Positions 53,287 through 61,650 of a stretch of DNA of 64,000 bases are shown in pieces. Positions within the stretch are counted from its first letter, which is position 1. Each line of letters begins with the position of its first letter. The notes beneath the pieces were generated by a model. It made no database searches, was not told the origin of the DNA, and saw nothing but the letters and a program-made list of their open reading frames with translations. Origin of the DNA: Bradyrhizobium sp. NDS-1 (lineage in GTDB: Bacteria; Pseudomonadota; Alphaproteobacteria; Rhizobiales; Xanthobacteraceae); NCBI RefSeq assembly GCF_032918005.1, contig NZ_CP136628.1, positions 3,519,501 to 3,583,500 of the forward strand, written 5' to 3'. The position numbers were made by a program, and so were the translations under genes.

Positions 53287-53302
53287 TCTCGAGGAGGGTA
53301 CG

Positions 53303-53968
53303 ATGACGTCGGCAAGATTATCAGGCTGCAACGCATCGACCTCCGCTCACATCAAGCTGCTCGACGATCGCCGCTTCCGCGCATTGCTGTCGGACCAGGA
53401 TTGGGGCCGACTGCCGCTCGCGACCTGGCGGCGCTTCTCCAAACGCGTCGCCGACGGCGACAGTGTCGTCTATGTCGGAATCGTCGACGAGATTTCCTTC
53501 AGCGACATCGGCTGGTGGCTCGCACAGGCGGCACGCATGATCGGCGGGCCGCTGCCAACCGGGCGTGACACCGGCGTGCCCATGATCGTGACCGTTACCG
53601 AGGATGCCGCAACTGGCGGTCAGACGTGGACGCGCATCTGCGCGCGCAAGCGTGGATTTCCGCAAGTGATCCATTCCGCCAAGCGTTTTGCCGGTCCGAC
53701 CGGACTCGAAGAATATGTCGGATTCGGCGTTTCGATGGCGCTCCGCATCGCGGTCGAGGACCAGGCGCTGACCTTTCGCAGCGCCGGGTATGGGCTCCAG
53801 CTCGGACGCCTGTGGATCCCGCTGCCGCAATGGCTCACGCCGGGCGATCTCACCGTGACGCACCGCGACCTCGGCGAGGGCGCGTTCCGCTTCACCCTCG
53901 ACGTCATTCATCCGCGTTACGGCGCACTGATCCACCAGTCCGCCACCTTCCGGGAGGCCGTGTCATGA
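53303..53968 (+). CDS. DUF4166-domain protein
   Basis: 221 residues. The DUF4166 family is uncharacterised. The domain spans nearly the whole protein: LPLATWRRFSKRVADGDSVVYVGIVDEISFS, an Arg-containing GGQTWTRICARKRGFPQVIHSAKRF and FTLDVIHPRYGALIHQSATFRE at the end. No TM helix is visible. Position between a GbsR regulator and a membrane/SDR fusion protein suggests a role in lipid or membrane-linked modification, which is only inference. It overlaps the next gene by 4 bp (ATGA). Confidence 0.85.
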   Translation: MTSARLSGCNASTSAHIKLLDDRRFRALLSDQDWGRLPLATWRRFSKRVADGDSVVYVGIVDEISFSDIGWWLAQAARMIGGPLPTGRDTGVPMIVTVTEDAATGGQTWTRICARKRGFPQVIHSAKRFAGPTGLEEYVGFGVSMALRIAVEDQALTFRSAGYGLQLGRLWIPLPQWLTPGDLTVTHRDLGEGAFRFTLDVIHPRYGALIHQSATFREAVS

Positions 53969-55401
53969 CACCGCTGTTGTGGACCCTCATCGCCATCCAG
54001 ATCGTGATGGGTGTGTTCGACACCTTCTATCACCACGAATTCACCGAGCGCCTGGCCTGGCGGGTGTCGCAGCGCTTCGAGCTGAAGCTGCACGGCATCC
54101 GCAACATGCTCTATGCGCTGCTGTTCCTCGTGCTCGGCTGGCTCGAAGTCTATGGCGTTCTGGCGCTCTTGATCGTCGCGGTGCTCATTGCCGAGATCGT
54201 CATCACGCTGATGGATTTCGTCGAGGAGGATTTGAGCCGAAAACTGCCGCCGAGCGAGCGGATCAATCACACGCTGCTCGCCATCAACTATGGCGCCATT
54301 CTCGTGCTGTTGCTGCCGGTGCTGATCGACTGGGCGATGCAGCCGTTCGGCGTGATGGTCGTTTATCAAGGACTGCTGAGTATCGCCGCGACCGCCTGCG
54401 CGGTCGGCGCGGCGTTGTGCGGCGTCAGGGATTTTGCGGCGATGCGCCGATTGGGTCGCATGAAGAGTGTTCCGGCAGCGGCCCTCGTCGAAAAGATTCC
54501 CGGCCGCAAGACCGTGCTGATCACGGGCGCCACCGGATTCATCGGCAGCCGGCTGGCGGCAGGCCTCGGCGGGGCCGGGCACGACGTCATCGCGTTGGTC
54601 CGCAACCCCGCCAGGGCCGAGATGCTGCCGCCGCCGGTCACGCTGATCACGAGCCTCGATCAGCTTTCTGCGGACACGAAGATCGACGCCATCGTCAATC
54701 TTGCGGGCGAGCCGATCGGCAACGGCCTGTGGACCGAGGCCAAGCGCGCCAGGATCATCGACTCCCGCGTCGACATGACCGGCGAAATCGTCAAGCTGAT
54801 CGCGCGGCTCGAGCGCAAGCCCGAGGTGCTGGTCAGCGGCTCTGCGATCGGCTGGTACGGCCTGTGGGCCGACCAGGTGCTGACGGAATCGGCGAAGTCG
54901 CACGCCTGCTTCAGCCACGAGCTGTGCGCGGCCTGGGAGGCAGCGGCGCGGCCGGCGGAGGAGTTCGGTGTGCGCGTGGTCTGTTTGCGTATCGGCCTCG
55001 TGCTCGGCACGGAAGGCGGCTTCATCACGCGCATGCTGACGCCCTTCGAGTTCGGCCTTGGCGGCCCGCTCGGCACCGGACGGCAGTGGATGTCCTGGAT
55101 CGAGCGCGACGATCTCATTCGCCTGATCGCCTATGTGATGGCCACGCCCGATCTCGCCGGCCCCGTCAACGCCACCGCACCGATCCCGGTGACCAACGCC
55201 AAGTTTACCGAAGAGCTCGGCCGCCGGCTGCACCGGCCTGCGGTGTTCCGCATTCCCGGCGGCCTCTTGCGCCGGATCGGCGGCGGCTTCGCCGACGAGC
55301 TCCTGCTCGGCGGCCAGCGCGTGCTGCCGAACAAGGCGCTGAGCCGCGGCTTTGTCTTCCGGCACGAGACGCTGCGCAGTGCATTCGAGGCGATTTTGTA
55401 A
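53965..55401 (+). CDS. Fusion of a membrane domain to a TIGR01777-type NAD-dependent epimerase
   Basis: 478 residues. The N-terminal ~165 residues form a membrane domain with about four helices (WTLIAIQIVMGVFDTFYHHEF, IRNMLYALLFLVLGWLEVYGVLALLIVAVLIAEIV and others). The C-terminal ~300 residues match the YfcH/TIGR01777 SDR fold: VLITGATGFIGSRLAAGL, VNLAGEPIGNGLWTEAKRARIIDSRV, LVSGSAIGWYG and GQWMSWIERDD. Stand-alone YfcH homologues are usually about 300 residues; the extra membrane domain is the oddity. The enzyme role is unknown. Confidence 0.9.
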   Translation: MTPLLWTLIAIQIVMGVFDTFYHHEFTERLAWRVSQRFELKLHGIRNMLYALLFLVLGWLEVYGVLALLIVAVLIAEIVITLMDFVEEDLSRKLPPSERINHTLLAINYGAILVLLLPVLIDWAMQPFGVMVVYQGLLSIAATACAVGAALCGVRDFAAMRRLGRMKSVPAAALVEKIPGRKTVLITGATGFIGSRLAAGLGGAGHDVIALVRNPARAEMLPPPVTLITSLDQLSADTKIDAIVNLAGEPIGNGLWTEAKRARIIDSRVDMTGEIVKLIARLERKPEVLVSGSAIGWYGLWADQVLTESAKSHACFSHELCAAWEAAARPAEEFGVRVVCLRIGLVLGTEGGFITRMLTPFEFGLGGPLGTGRQWMSWIERDDLIRLIAYVMATPDLAGPVNATAPIPVTNAKFTEELGRRLHRPAVFRIPGGLLRRIGGGFADELLLGGQRVLPNKALSRGFVFRHETLRSAFEAIL

Positions 55402-55405
55402 GATT

Positions 55406-56260
55406 TCAGGTGGCGGCCGCGCTCCGAAACGTCGCCGCCACCGCGCGCAGCGCCGCTCGCTTGGCGGGATCGCTGACCTTCGAATGCAGCATCACCTTCG
55501 AGCTGCCAAGTTTCGGCAGCCTGTGCGCAGGCCCGATGTCGACCAGCCCGGGAGGCGCGATCCGCCGTGCCAGCGGCGCGATCGCAAGTCCGGCAAGTGC
55601 GGCGGCAACCACTGCCGTGACGCCGCCGCCGACGAAGCGCTCGCGCCAGGCGATGTTGGCCTTGTCGAGCATACGCACCGCGATGGCGCGGACGCCGCAG
55701 GGCGGGGCGAGCGTCGCAAGCGGCAGCGGCTCACCTTTCGGCAGGGTGAGGCGACGTGCGGCGAACCAGCCGAACTCATCCTCGGTCAGCATCTCGCCGC
55801 CGCGGCGGCTGCCTTCCTGGCGGACGATCACCGCATCGAGCTGACCTGCGTCATAGGCATCCTGCATCTCCCGCGAGAAGCCGATGGTGACGGCGAGGGT
55901 GAGGTTCGCCGACATCGCTTGCAGCCGTTCGAGCAGCGGCACGAGCTCGGGGCCGGCCGCGTGATCGGAGATGCCGAGCGAGAGCGACTGCACGGCCGGT
56001 GCCTCGCCCGACAGCGCGCGGTCGTGCGCGGCGATCAGCGCACGGGCGCGTTCGAGGAAGCCGGCGCCGTCGGCGGTGAGCCGGACCGCGCGGGGTGAGC
56101 GCTCGACGAGACGTTTTCCCAGCAACGTCTCCAGCCGTTGCAGCTTGAGACTGACCGCCGCCTGCGTCGTGCCCAGGGCTTCGGCGGCACGGGTAAAACT
56201 CTGGAGATCGGCAACCAGCAGGAAAGCCCTGATTGTGGCGATGTCGAGCGTCGGTGTCAT
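55406..56260 (-). CDS. LysR-family transcriptional regulator
   Basis: 284 residues. HTH at 4-62 (LDIATIRAFLLVADLQSFTRAAEALGTTQAAVSLKLQRLETLLGKRL) and a substrate-binding effector domain from about 90. It is divergent from the tautomerase gene across 112 bp, so it most likely controls that gene. The stop lies 4 bp from the end of the preceding convergent gene. Confidence 0.93.
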   Translation of the reverse strand: MTPTLDIATIRAFLLVADLQSFTRAAEALGTTQAAVSLKLQRLETLLGKRLVERSPRAVRLTADGAGFLERARALIAAHDRALSGEAPAVQSLSLGISDHAAGPELVPLLERLQAMSANLTLAVTIGFSREMQDAYDAGQLDAVIVRQEGSRRGGEMLTEDEFGWFAARRLTLPKGEPLPLATLAPPCGVRAIAVRMLDKANIAWRERFVGGGVTAVVAAALAGLAIAPLARRIAPPGLVDIGPAHRLPKLGSSKVMLHSKVSDPAKRAALRAVAATFRSAAAT

Positions 56261-56268
56261 TACGGATT

Positions 56269-56295
56269 CTTATCACTGATATCAACAGAGATAAG
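56269..56295. promoter_or_regulatory. LysR-type palindrome in the LysR/tautomerase promoter
   Basis: CTTATC-N15-GATAAG, with TGATATCA inside the spacer (56277-56284). It has the T-N11-A style spacing of LysR sites. It lies 8 bp upstream of the lysR start codon. Confidence 0.5.
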
Positions 56296-56372
56296 ATACC
56301 AAAATGACGAGCGGAGGTCTAGCTTCCTACCAACGCCGCGCCAACCGGCGCAGCATCTTAAGGAGAACGACA

Positions 56373-56795
56373 ATGCCCCTGATCACCGTGTCCTACACCA
56401 CGTCCCGCGAGTCGCCCTCCCTGAAGGCCGACATCGCGAGCGCCGTGTCCGAGCTCACCGCAAGGATCCTGCACAAGGACCCCAAGGTAACGGCCATCAT
56501 CGTCAAGCCGGTGGGCGCCGATGACTGGTTCGCCGGCGGCAGGTCGCTGGCCGAGCAGAAGCTTGCAAGCTACTGGATCGACATTCACGTCAGCGAAGGC
56601 ACCAACACCAAGGACGAGAAGGCGGCCTATCTCGCCGCCATGTTCAGGCGCATGGCCGAGATTTTGGGCCCGCTGCATCCCGAGACCTACCTGCATGTCG
56701 ACGAGGTCAAGGGCGACGCCTACGGCTTTGGCGGCCTGACCCAGGAGCGCCGCTACATCGCCGGCAAGCTCGAAGTGCCGCTGCAGGCGGCGTAA
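56373..56795 (+). CDS. 4-Oxalocrotonate tautomerase-family protein
   Basis: 140 residues. Pro2 directly follows the start (MPLITVSY), as required for the catalytic N-terminal proline. Usual 4-OT monomers are about 62 residues; this one is longer, of the double-length or Cg10062-like kind, with a second part carrying EVKGDAYGFGGLTQERRYIAG. Start ATG 56373 has AGGAG 9 bp upstream. It may act on keto-enol substrates in acid catabolism. A 10-bp hairpin terminator follows. Confidence 0.9.
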   Translation: MPLITVSYTTSRESPSLKADIASAVSELTARILHKDPKVTAIIVKPVGADDWFAGGRSLAEQKLASYWIDIHVSEGTNTKDEKAAYLAAMFRRMAEILGPLHPETYLHVDEVKGDAYGFGGLTQERRYIAGKLEVPLQAA

Positions 56796-56801
56796 ATCTG
56801 C

Positions 56802-56831
56802 AGGCCGCGGGTATGGTCTCGCCCGCGGCCT
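56802..56831. terminator. 10-bp hairpin between convergent genes
   Basis: AGGCCGCGGG pairs with CCCGCGGCCT. It lies between the tautomerase and the convergent ATPase gene. Confidence 0.65.
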
Positions 56832-56835
56832 TCCG

Positions 56836-57549
56836 TCAGCTCGCCGCGCCGAACCGGACTTCCGAATTGTTCAGGAAGCACGTCTTGTCGAACAGCTTCA
56901 GGTCCAGCGGATTCGGCAGCCTGACGTCGCTGAGATCGGGGCAGGGCTTGACCTGGGGATCATAGGATCGGTCGATCTGCGAGATGAAGACGACGATCAG
57001 TCCTTGGTCGCGCGCGAAGGATTTCAGCGCGCGTACCTGAACGGTGAGGTCGGGGTTTTCCCGCCTCTGGTCGAGCAGCTGCAGATAGTCGATCACCACG
57101 ACCGTGCCGCGGGGCGCCGTCGCCATCTGCTTGACGACGTAATCGGCGCTGATGGCGTCGGAGCAGTCGACCTCCAAGAGTGTGTCGAATTGCGCCGGCT
57201 TCACGCCGATCGCGCGCAAGCGATCCAGAACATCCTTCTCGGTGTACTCGAGTGAGAAGAACGCGGCCCGATGGCCCGGCTTCATCGCCTCCACCGCAAG
57301 TTCGAGGCTCATCAGCGTCTTGCCCTGGCCGGGCCGCGCGCCGACCAGCACCAGATCGCCAGGCATGAATTGCGGGAACAGCCTGTTCGCGGGCGTCAGC
57401 GCGGCGGCTTTCGCTGCGAGCATGCTCCAGGCGGAAAACCCTTCCGTCCTGGCGACGCGGTCGAGTGCGTCGTGCAGTGGAATGCGTTCCTCGCGGGACA
57501 GGCGCCTCGCGCGTCGCTTCAGATGATAGATCGGCGCAGAGAGTCTCAT
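56836..57549 (-). CDS. Short DnaB-like ATPase with Glyoxalase_8-like N-terminal domain
   Basis: 237 residues from ATG 57549. The N-terminus (about 1-50: SAPIYHLKRRARRLSREERIPLHDALDRVA...GFSAWSMLA) resembles the small domain found at the head of some glyoxalase-superfamily proteins. It is followed by a RecA-type ATPase with Walker A GARPGQGKT and Walker B VVVIDYLQLLDQ, plus the DnaB-type FISQIDR. It lacks the N-terminal DnaB primase-binding domain, and is about half the length of replicative DnaB (~450-500). It is therefore an accessory ATPase or helicase remnant of unknown role. Confidence 0.82.
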   Translation of the reverse strand: MRLSAPIYHLKRRARRLSREERIPLHDALDRVARTEGFSAWSMLAAKAAALTPANRLFPQFMPGDLVLVGARPGQGKTLMSLELAVEAMKPGHRAAFFSLEYTEKDVLDRLRAIGVKPAQFDTLLEVDCSDAISADYVVKQMATAPRGTVVVIDYLQLLDQRRENPDLTVQVRALKSFARDQGLIVVFISQIDRSYDPQVKPCPDLSDVRLPNPLDLKLFDKTCFLNNSEVRFGAAS

Positions 57550-57720
57550 CGTCCAAACCTCCCGTTGCGAGCTGAAACGCAATCCCTCCTTATGCCCAGC
57601 GCTCGAACAGTCGGCCCGTGATCTCATCGCCCGGCATGAGGTCTGCTTTCCCGGCGGAGGGGGGAGGCGTGGGCGGCGCCGGAATCGAGCATAGCCGATT
57701 CCGTGAAGAACGCGGAGGCG

Positions 57721-58458
57721 TCAGGCGGCCACTTCCGGCAGCAGCGCGCGGGTCGGCCCGAACAATTCCTCGAACGCCTGCCGGAGCGCGACGTCGACAT
57801 CGGCCATGGTCACGAGCTGGCCGAGGTCGACCAGCGAGGTGACGCCGTAGCGGGCGTCAGTGACGCCGCACGGCACGATGCCTGCGAAATGCGACAGCTC
57901 CGGCTCGACATTGATGGCGATGCCGTGGAACGAGACCCAGCGCTTCAGCCGGACGCCGATCGCCGCGATCTTGTCCTCGTAACCTTCGCCCTTGTCGGGC
58001 CGCTTGACCCAGACGCCGACGCGGTCCTCGCGCCGTTCGCCGCGGACGTTGAAGGCGGCGAGCGTGCGCAGAATCAGCTCCTCCAGGCTCGCGACATAGG
58101 CCCGGACGTCCGGCCGGCGGCGCTTGAGGTCCAGCATGACATAGGCCACGCGCTGGCCGGGCCCGTGATAGGTGAGCTGGCCGCCGCGTCCCGTGGTGAA
58201 GATCGGGAAGCGGGGATCGCGCAGGTCGGCTTCCTTGCCCGAGGTGCCGGAGGTGTAGAGCGGAGGGTGTTCGAGCAGCCAGACCAGCTCCGCGGCCTCG
58301 CCCGCCGCGATGGCGGCGACCCGTGCCTCCATGGCGGCCACCGCCTCGGGATAGGGCACCGGTGCGTCCGAGATTCGCCACTCGACAGGCTCGCCGCCGG
58401 CGGCGGAAAACGGCGTCAAATCGAGCTCTTGGCGGGGGTTTTGCGGCGAATTAACCAT
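57721..58458 (-). CDS. lipB: Octanoyltransferase (lipoate biosynthesis)
   Basis: 245 residues. Transfers octanoate from acyl carrier protein to lipoyl domains, the first step of lipoic-acid attachment. Markers: the binding block [13 protein letters not shown], the conserved Lys in [12 protein letters not shown] and Cys in IVPCGVTD. N-terminal ~25 residues are a disordered extension. It is divergent from the fliN-like gene; the short shared region contains a CtrA-like box. Confidence 0.94.
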   Translation of the reverse strand: MVNSPQNPRQELDLTPFSAAGGEPVEWRISDAPVPYPEAVAAMEARVAAIAAGEAAELVWLLEHPPLYTSGTSGKEADLRDPRFPIFTTGRGGQLTYHGPGQRVAYVMLDLKRRRPDVRAYVASLEELILRTLAAFNVRGERREDRVGVWVKRPDKGEGYEDKIAAIGVRLKRWVSFHGIAINVEPELSHFAGIVPCGVTDARYGVTSLVDLGQLVTMADVDVALRQAFEELFGPTRALLPEVAA

Positions 58459-58465
58459 TGGCTAA
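58451..58465. promoter_or_regulatory. CtrA-like box between lipB and fliN
   Basis: TTAACCATTGGCTAA matches TTAA-N7-TTAA with one mismatch (CTAA), 61 bp upstream of the fliN-type GTG and overlapping the lipB start codon. CtrA controls flagellar genes in alphaproteobacteria, which fits the fliN neighbour. Confidence 0.45.
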
Positions 58466-58525
58466 CCATAACGTGGTGATCATCTCGGGAGCAAATGCCA
58501 GTCTCAAGTTGCGGCGGTCCTGACA

Positions 58526-58768
58526 GTGCCCACTCTCGATAAAGTCACCGTGGATCTCATGGTCGTCCTCGGAACGACCACCATGCCGATTCATCAAGTA
58601 TTACGTCTTTCCCGCGGCGCCATCATCGAGCTGGACGCAACCGAGGCCGACGAGGTCAAGGTTTTGGCCAATAATCTGCCGGTCGCCTCCGGCGTCGTGC
58701 TGGTCGACCGCAACCGCATCGCGGTCGAGGTCAAGCAGATGTTGCCGCGCTCACCGGGCACGCGGTAG
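58526..58768 (+). CDS. fliN: FliN-like (SpoA-domain) flagellar switch protein
   Basis: 80 residues from GTG 58526. It is essentially one SpoA domain: TVDLMVVLGTTTMPIHQVLRLSRGAIIEL, then NLPVASGVVLVDRNRIAVEVKQML. FliN builds the C-ring switch of the flagellar motor with FliM. This one stands alone, far from any other flagellar gene in the window, and is at the short end of the family. Its last codons (PGTR, stop) lie inside a 19-bp tandem repeat, so its C-terminus is repeat-derived. A type III-secretion HrcQ-like SpoA protein is the alternative. Confidence 0.85.
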   Translation: MPTLDKVTVDLMVVLGTTTMPIHQVLRLSRGAIIELDATEADEVKVLANNLPVASGVVLVDRNRIAVEVKQMLPRSPGTR

Positions 58769-58830
58769 CGGCCCGGGCACCCGGTAGGGGCCGGGGCACC
58801 CGGTAGCGGCCCGGGCACACGGGCAGGGCC
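58755..58830. repeat. 19-bp minisatellite, four copies, across the fliN stop codon
   Basis: Copies begin at 58755, 58774, 58793 and 58812: GGGCACGCGGTAGCGGCCC, GGGCACCCGGTAGGGGCCG, GGGCACCCGGTAGCGGCCC, GGGCACACGGGCAGGGCCG. The fliN TAG (58766-58768) lies inside copy 1 (GCGGTAG). The period of 19 is not a multiple of 3. Confidence 0.9.
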
Positions 58831-58970
58831 GATTCGGGGAAGTCGCCCGAACTTTCGTGCAAAGCTTGTGGAATTCAGGGCCTTTGCAGGCTTGTACCCC
58901 TCTGATGGATTTGTTAGATCGGCGCCGTTGATCCGGCCGGCCCTCAAGCCTCAAGCCGGCATCCCCAAAA

Positions 58971-59055
58971 GCGCTCGTGGCGGAACTGGTAGACGCGCTG
59001 CCTTGAGGTGGCAGTGAGTAAAATCGTGGGGGTTCGAGTCCCTCCGAGCGCACCA
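58971..59055 (+). tRNA. tRNA-Leu (GAG anticodon)
   Basis: 85 nt including the encoded CCA. Acceptor arms GCGCTCG/CGAGCGC, anticodon stem CTGCC/GGCAG with loop TTGAGGT (anticodon GAG, reads CUC/CUU), a long variable arm as in class II leucine tRNAs, and T-loop GTTCGAGTC. It lies 140 bp after the minisatellite. Confidence 0.97.
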
Positions 59056-59163
59056 TCATCACCTTACCGTTGTTTTGATTGGGCTTTTGCAGCCGCCCTG
59101 CGCGGTTGACGGGCGTTTTGCGCGCACATCCATCACCGCAACCTGTCGGCAGCCGCAATTTCG

Positions 59164-59364
59164 TCAGTCGTTGTCGACCGCGGATTTTTGCGACCGAGTG
59201 TGGCCCGAGGGCGGCGCTTGGGTCTCTCGCCCGGGACCCTCATCCGCCAGCCCGGCGGCGGCGACGATCGGCGGGAAGATGCTGTCGTAGATCGCGCGCG
59301 CCTCGCGGATCAGGCGCTCCCGTTCGCGCTCGGATTTCGAAACGAAACGAATGACGTTGTCCAT
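59164..59364 (-). CDS. Small basic/acidic protein of the CobW operon
   Basis: 66 residues, no signal or TM helix. The N-terminal half is well structured (MDNVIRFVSKSERERERLIRE, then ARAIYDSIFPP); the C-terminal half is polar and disordered. I do not recognise the family. It lies 12 bp downstream of the CobW GTPase on the same strand, so both should be under the Zur-type box at 60648. It may be an accessory of zinc handling. Confidence 0.7.
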   Translation of the reverse strand: MDNVIRFVSKSERERERLIREARAIYDSIFPPIVAAAGLADEGPGRETQAPPSGHTRSQKSAVDND

Positions 59365-59376
59365 GCGCGCTCCCGC

Positions 59377-60582
59377 CTAGGCGGCTTCGTCCGCGCGACG
59401 CCAGATCGGAAACGGGTCGGCGAGCTTCGCCCATTCGGCGACGTTCATGGCGGGTTTCCCCGGCACGAGGCATGCGTCCAGCCGAGCACGAAGCGAAGGC
59501 TCGTCCATGCCGGTGCCGATGAACACGATCTCCTGGCGGCGATCGCCATAGATGTCGCTCCAGTTCTCGCGCAGCCGCTTCCGCCAGAACGGATCGTCCG
59601 GCCATCGCTCCGCCGGCACGCTCGCCCACCACGCACCAAGAGCCTGGGTGCGCGTGATCGAACCGGCCTGACTGATTTCACCAAGCCAATGCGGGCGCGT
59701 CGCCAGCCAGAAATGTCCCTTGGCGCGAATGACGCCGGGCCAGGGCTCCTTGATGAACTTGTCGAACCTGGCTGGATCGAAGGGCCGGCGCGCGCGATAG
59801 ACGAAGTTCTTCACGCCGTATTCTTCGGTCTCCGGCACATGATCTGCGGAGCCGTAAAGCTCCTTGTACCAGAGCGGATGTTGCTGTGCCCTTTCGAAGT
59901 CGAACCGGCCGGTGTCGAGAATGCGATCGAAAGCCACCCGGCCGTGGTTGGCTTCGACGAGGTCCGCTTCCGGATTGAGTGCACGGATGATTCGCCGTGC
60001 CGCCTCGCGCTGCTCGGGCGAGGCGTCGTCGACCTTGTTAAGAACGATCACATCGGCGAACTCGATCTGCTCGACGAGCAGATCGACCAGCGTGCGTCGG
60101 TCGTTCTCCAGCGCTTCGCCGCGTTGCTCAAGAAAATCGGTCGACGAATAGTCCTTGAGCAGGTTCACGGCATCGACCACTGTGACCATAGTGTCGAGGC
60201 GTGCCACGTCGGAGAGGCTTTCGCCGCCCTCGGTGCGGAAATCGAATGTCGCCGCGACCGGCAGCGGCTCGGAAATGCCGGTCGATTCGATCAGCAGATA
60301 GTCGAACCGGCCGTGTTCGGCGAGTGCGCGGACCTCCCTCAACAGATCGTCGCGCAGCGTGCAGCAGATGCAGCCGTTGGTCATCTCGACGAGCTTCTCA
60401 TCGGTCCGGGATAGATTCGCACCGCCATCGCGAACCAAATCCGCATCGATGTTCACCTCGCTCATGTCGTTGACGATCACCGCCACCTTGAGGCCGTGCC
60501 GGTTGTTCAGGACATGGTTCAGCAAAGTGGTCTTTCCAGCCCCGAGGAAGCCGGACAAGACGGTGACGGGGAGTTTCTGCAT
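59377..60582 (-). CDS. CobW/ZNG1-family zinc metallochaperone GTPase
   Basis: 401 residues. P-loop GFLGAGKTT near residue 10, the metal-binding CxCC in [11 protein letters not shown]4 motif NKVD and a C-terminal CobW_C domain with GFWLAT-like ([17 protein letters not shown]) sequence. Members deliver zinc to target proteins such as methionine aminopeptidase under zinc starvation. A Zur-type palindrome 66-89 bp upstream of its start codon supports a zinc-limitation response. ATG 60582 is correct for the P-loop spacing. Confidence 0.93.
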   Translation of the reverse strand: MQKLPVTVLSGFLGAGKTTLLNHVLNNRHGLKVAVIVNDMSEVNIDADLVRDGGANLSRTDEKLVEMTNGCICCTLRDDLLREVRALAEHGRFDYLLIESTGISEPLPVAATFDFRTEGGESLSDVARLDTMVTVVDAVNLLKDYSSTDFLEQRGEALENDRRTLVDLLVEQIEFADVIVLNKVDDASPEQREAARRIIRALNPEADLVEANHGRVAFDRILDTGRFDFERAQQHPLWYKELYGSADHVPETEEYGVKNFVYRARRPFDPARFDKFIKEPWPGVIRAKGHFWLATRPHWLGEISQAGSITRTQALGAWWASVPAERWPDDPFWRKRLRENWSDIYGDRRQEIVFIGTGMDEPSLRARLDACLVPGKPAMNVAEWAKLADPFPIWRRADEAA

Positions 60583-60647
60583 GGAGATCGAAGAGCCTTT
60601 TCAAGGGGATACGGCGACGGCGCGTGGGATCGGGCATTTGAACCAGC

Positions 60648-60671
60648 AATGTAATGTTATAACATTACATT
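60648..60671. promoter_or_regulatory. Zur box, perfect 24-bp palindrome
   Basis: AATGTAATGTTA followed by its exact reverse complement. The core ATGTTATAACAT fits alphaproteobacterial Zur boxes. It lies 66 bp upstream of the CobW gene start (minus strand). The regulator gene zur is not in this window. Confidence 0.8.
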
Positions 60672-61049
60672 ACGTGCACGAGCCTTCGTCAAGCCGTTTT
60701 GCGGCTCAGCTGGAATTCATACGGGCATTCAGGTGATTGATCTCGGCGCGGAGCAGTCGCGCGAAGGACACCTTGCGGTGTTGACGATGGCATGAACTGA
60801 ACATCGAGCAGGTTGCTCGTCACTGCGGCAGGGACACCAGCAGCCAGACGCCCGGCGCGTGAGCGATCAACAAAGCCGGCTGAGAGAGTTCTCTGCGATG
60901 TGAGAGGAGGGCCGAGATGAGCGGATGGTGCTGAGGCTCGCGCGCAAGAGCGTCACGCCCGATCCTTGGTCCACCTGCTGAAGCGCTTCCGGGATGCTGT
61001 AGATCTCGTGCCGCCGACAATATCGACACGATCCTGGAATCTGGGTGCC
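60672..61049. other. Gene-free stretch, no clear feature
   Basis: About 380 bases between the Zur box and the small-protein genes. Open frames on either strand here overlap each other, have no ribosome site and show no family resemblance; one minus-strand frame ending near 60820 has a C-terminal stretch that looks slightly protein-like but is not supported. No repeats, tRNA or palindromes were seen. Confidence 0.5.
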
Positions 61050-61172
61050 TCAGAGACGTACGCCGGTTGTGGCAAACGCTTGCGCGACCGGCTCCTGGAC
61101 TCGATTCAAGATCACCATCCCCGCAATCGCGATGACCAAGGCCGCGAGGCAGCCAAGAGAAAACGCTTTCAT
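61050..61172 (-). CDS. 40-residue small membrane protein
   Basis: A short start-to-stop frame, ATG at 61172, TGA at 61050-61052, with GGAGG 7 bp before the start. Basic start MKAF, one hydrophobic segment (LGCLAALVIAIAGMVIL), then NRVQEPVAQAFATTGVRL. It has the look of a small single-TM or secreted protein of the kind annotated as hypothetical in many Bradyrhizobium genomes (recollection). The ribosome site and codon usage support it; function unknown. Confidence 0.7.
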   Translation of the reverse strand: MKAFSLGCLAALVIAIAGMVILNRVQEPVAQAFATTGVRL

Positions 61173-61262
61173 CCGCAGCCTCCATCGAAGATGCATCAAA
61201 GTACTTATACGACACGGCTTCCCGCGAGCAAGCTCGTTGATCGCATCAAGCCGCGAACGCTC

Positions 61263-61499
61263 CTACGGGCTCTTGAAGATGGGATCGGCGGAAAATGCAT
61301 CGCCCATCAGGCCGAGGGACTGAAGCGTGGAGCGATTCCGGTCGACCTCCAGGATCGCGAGAAGAAGCGCAAGCACGACGGCAATGAGGATCAGCACGGG
61401 CGAGGTGTCTCGGGGAGCCGGCTCCTGCGACCCGTCAAGCCCGCGCAAAGCGCGAAGTCGCGCCAGCATCTGCAAAAATGGCCGCGTTCGCCCCTGCAC
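61263..61499 (-). CDS. 78-residue single-TM small protein, paralogue of the gene at 40656
   Basis: GTG start at 61499 with AAGGAGG 5-6 bp upstream; an ATG ten codons later has no such site. One TM helix (VLILIAVVLALLLAILEVD) and a conserved tail (LQSLGLMGDAFSADPIFKSP). The 78-residue product aligns end to end without gaps to the 40656 protein, sharing MQxR, LRA, the AVVL...AI.E.D helix end and LQ..GL.G....DP.F.SP. The two genes are about 20 kb apart and both are flanked by unrelated genes. Function unknown. Confidence 0.75.
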   Translation of the reverse strand: MQGRTRPFLQMLARLRALRGLDGSQEPAPRDTSPVLILIAVVLALLLAILEVDRNRSTLQSLGLMGDAFSADPIFKSP

Positions 61500-61650
61500 G
61501 CCGTCCTCCTTGACGTCACCAGACCAGCGGGAGCGTAGTGCCCGGCTCCCCGAGCACTCAAGCAGCATCTGCAAGGCCAGTCTGTTGCTGCGCACATTCC
61601 GGAACGGAAGTGGTGTCAGCTCGTTTGGTACGTGCATCGGAGGATCCGAC

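Noticed and set aside
53917..55365. 482-codon minus-strand open frame opposite the membrane/SDR fusion
   Set aside because: Low-complexity shadow; the plus-strand gene has clear Rossmann motifs.
60820..61215. 131-codon minus-strand frame as a gene
   Set aside because: It overlaps the better supported 40-residue gene in another frame and shows no ribosome site or domain.
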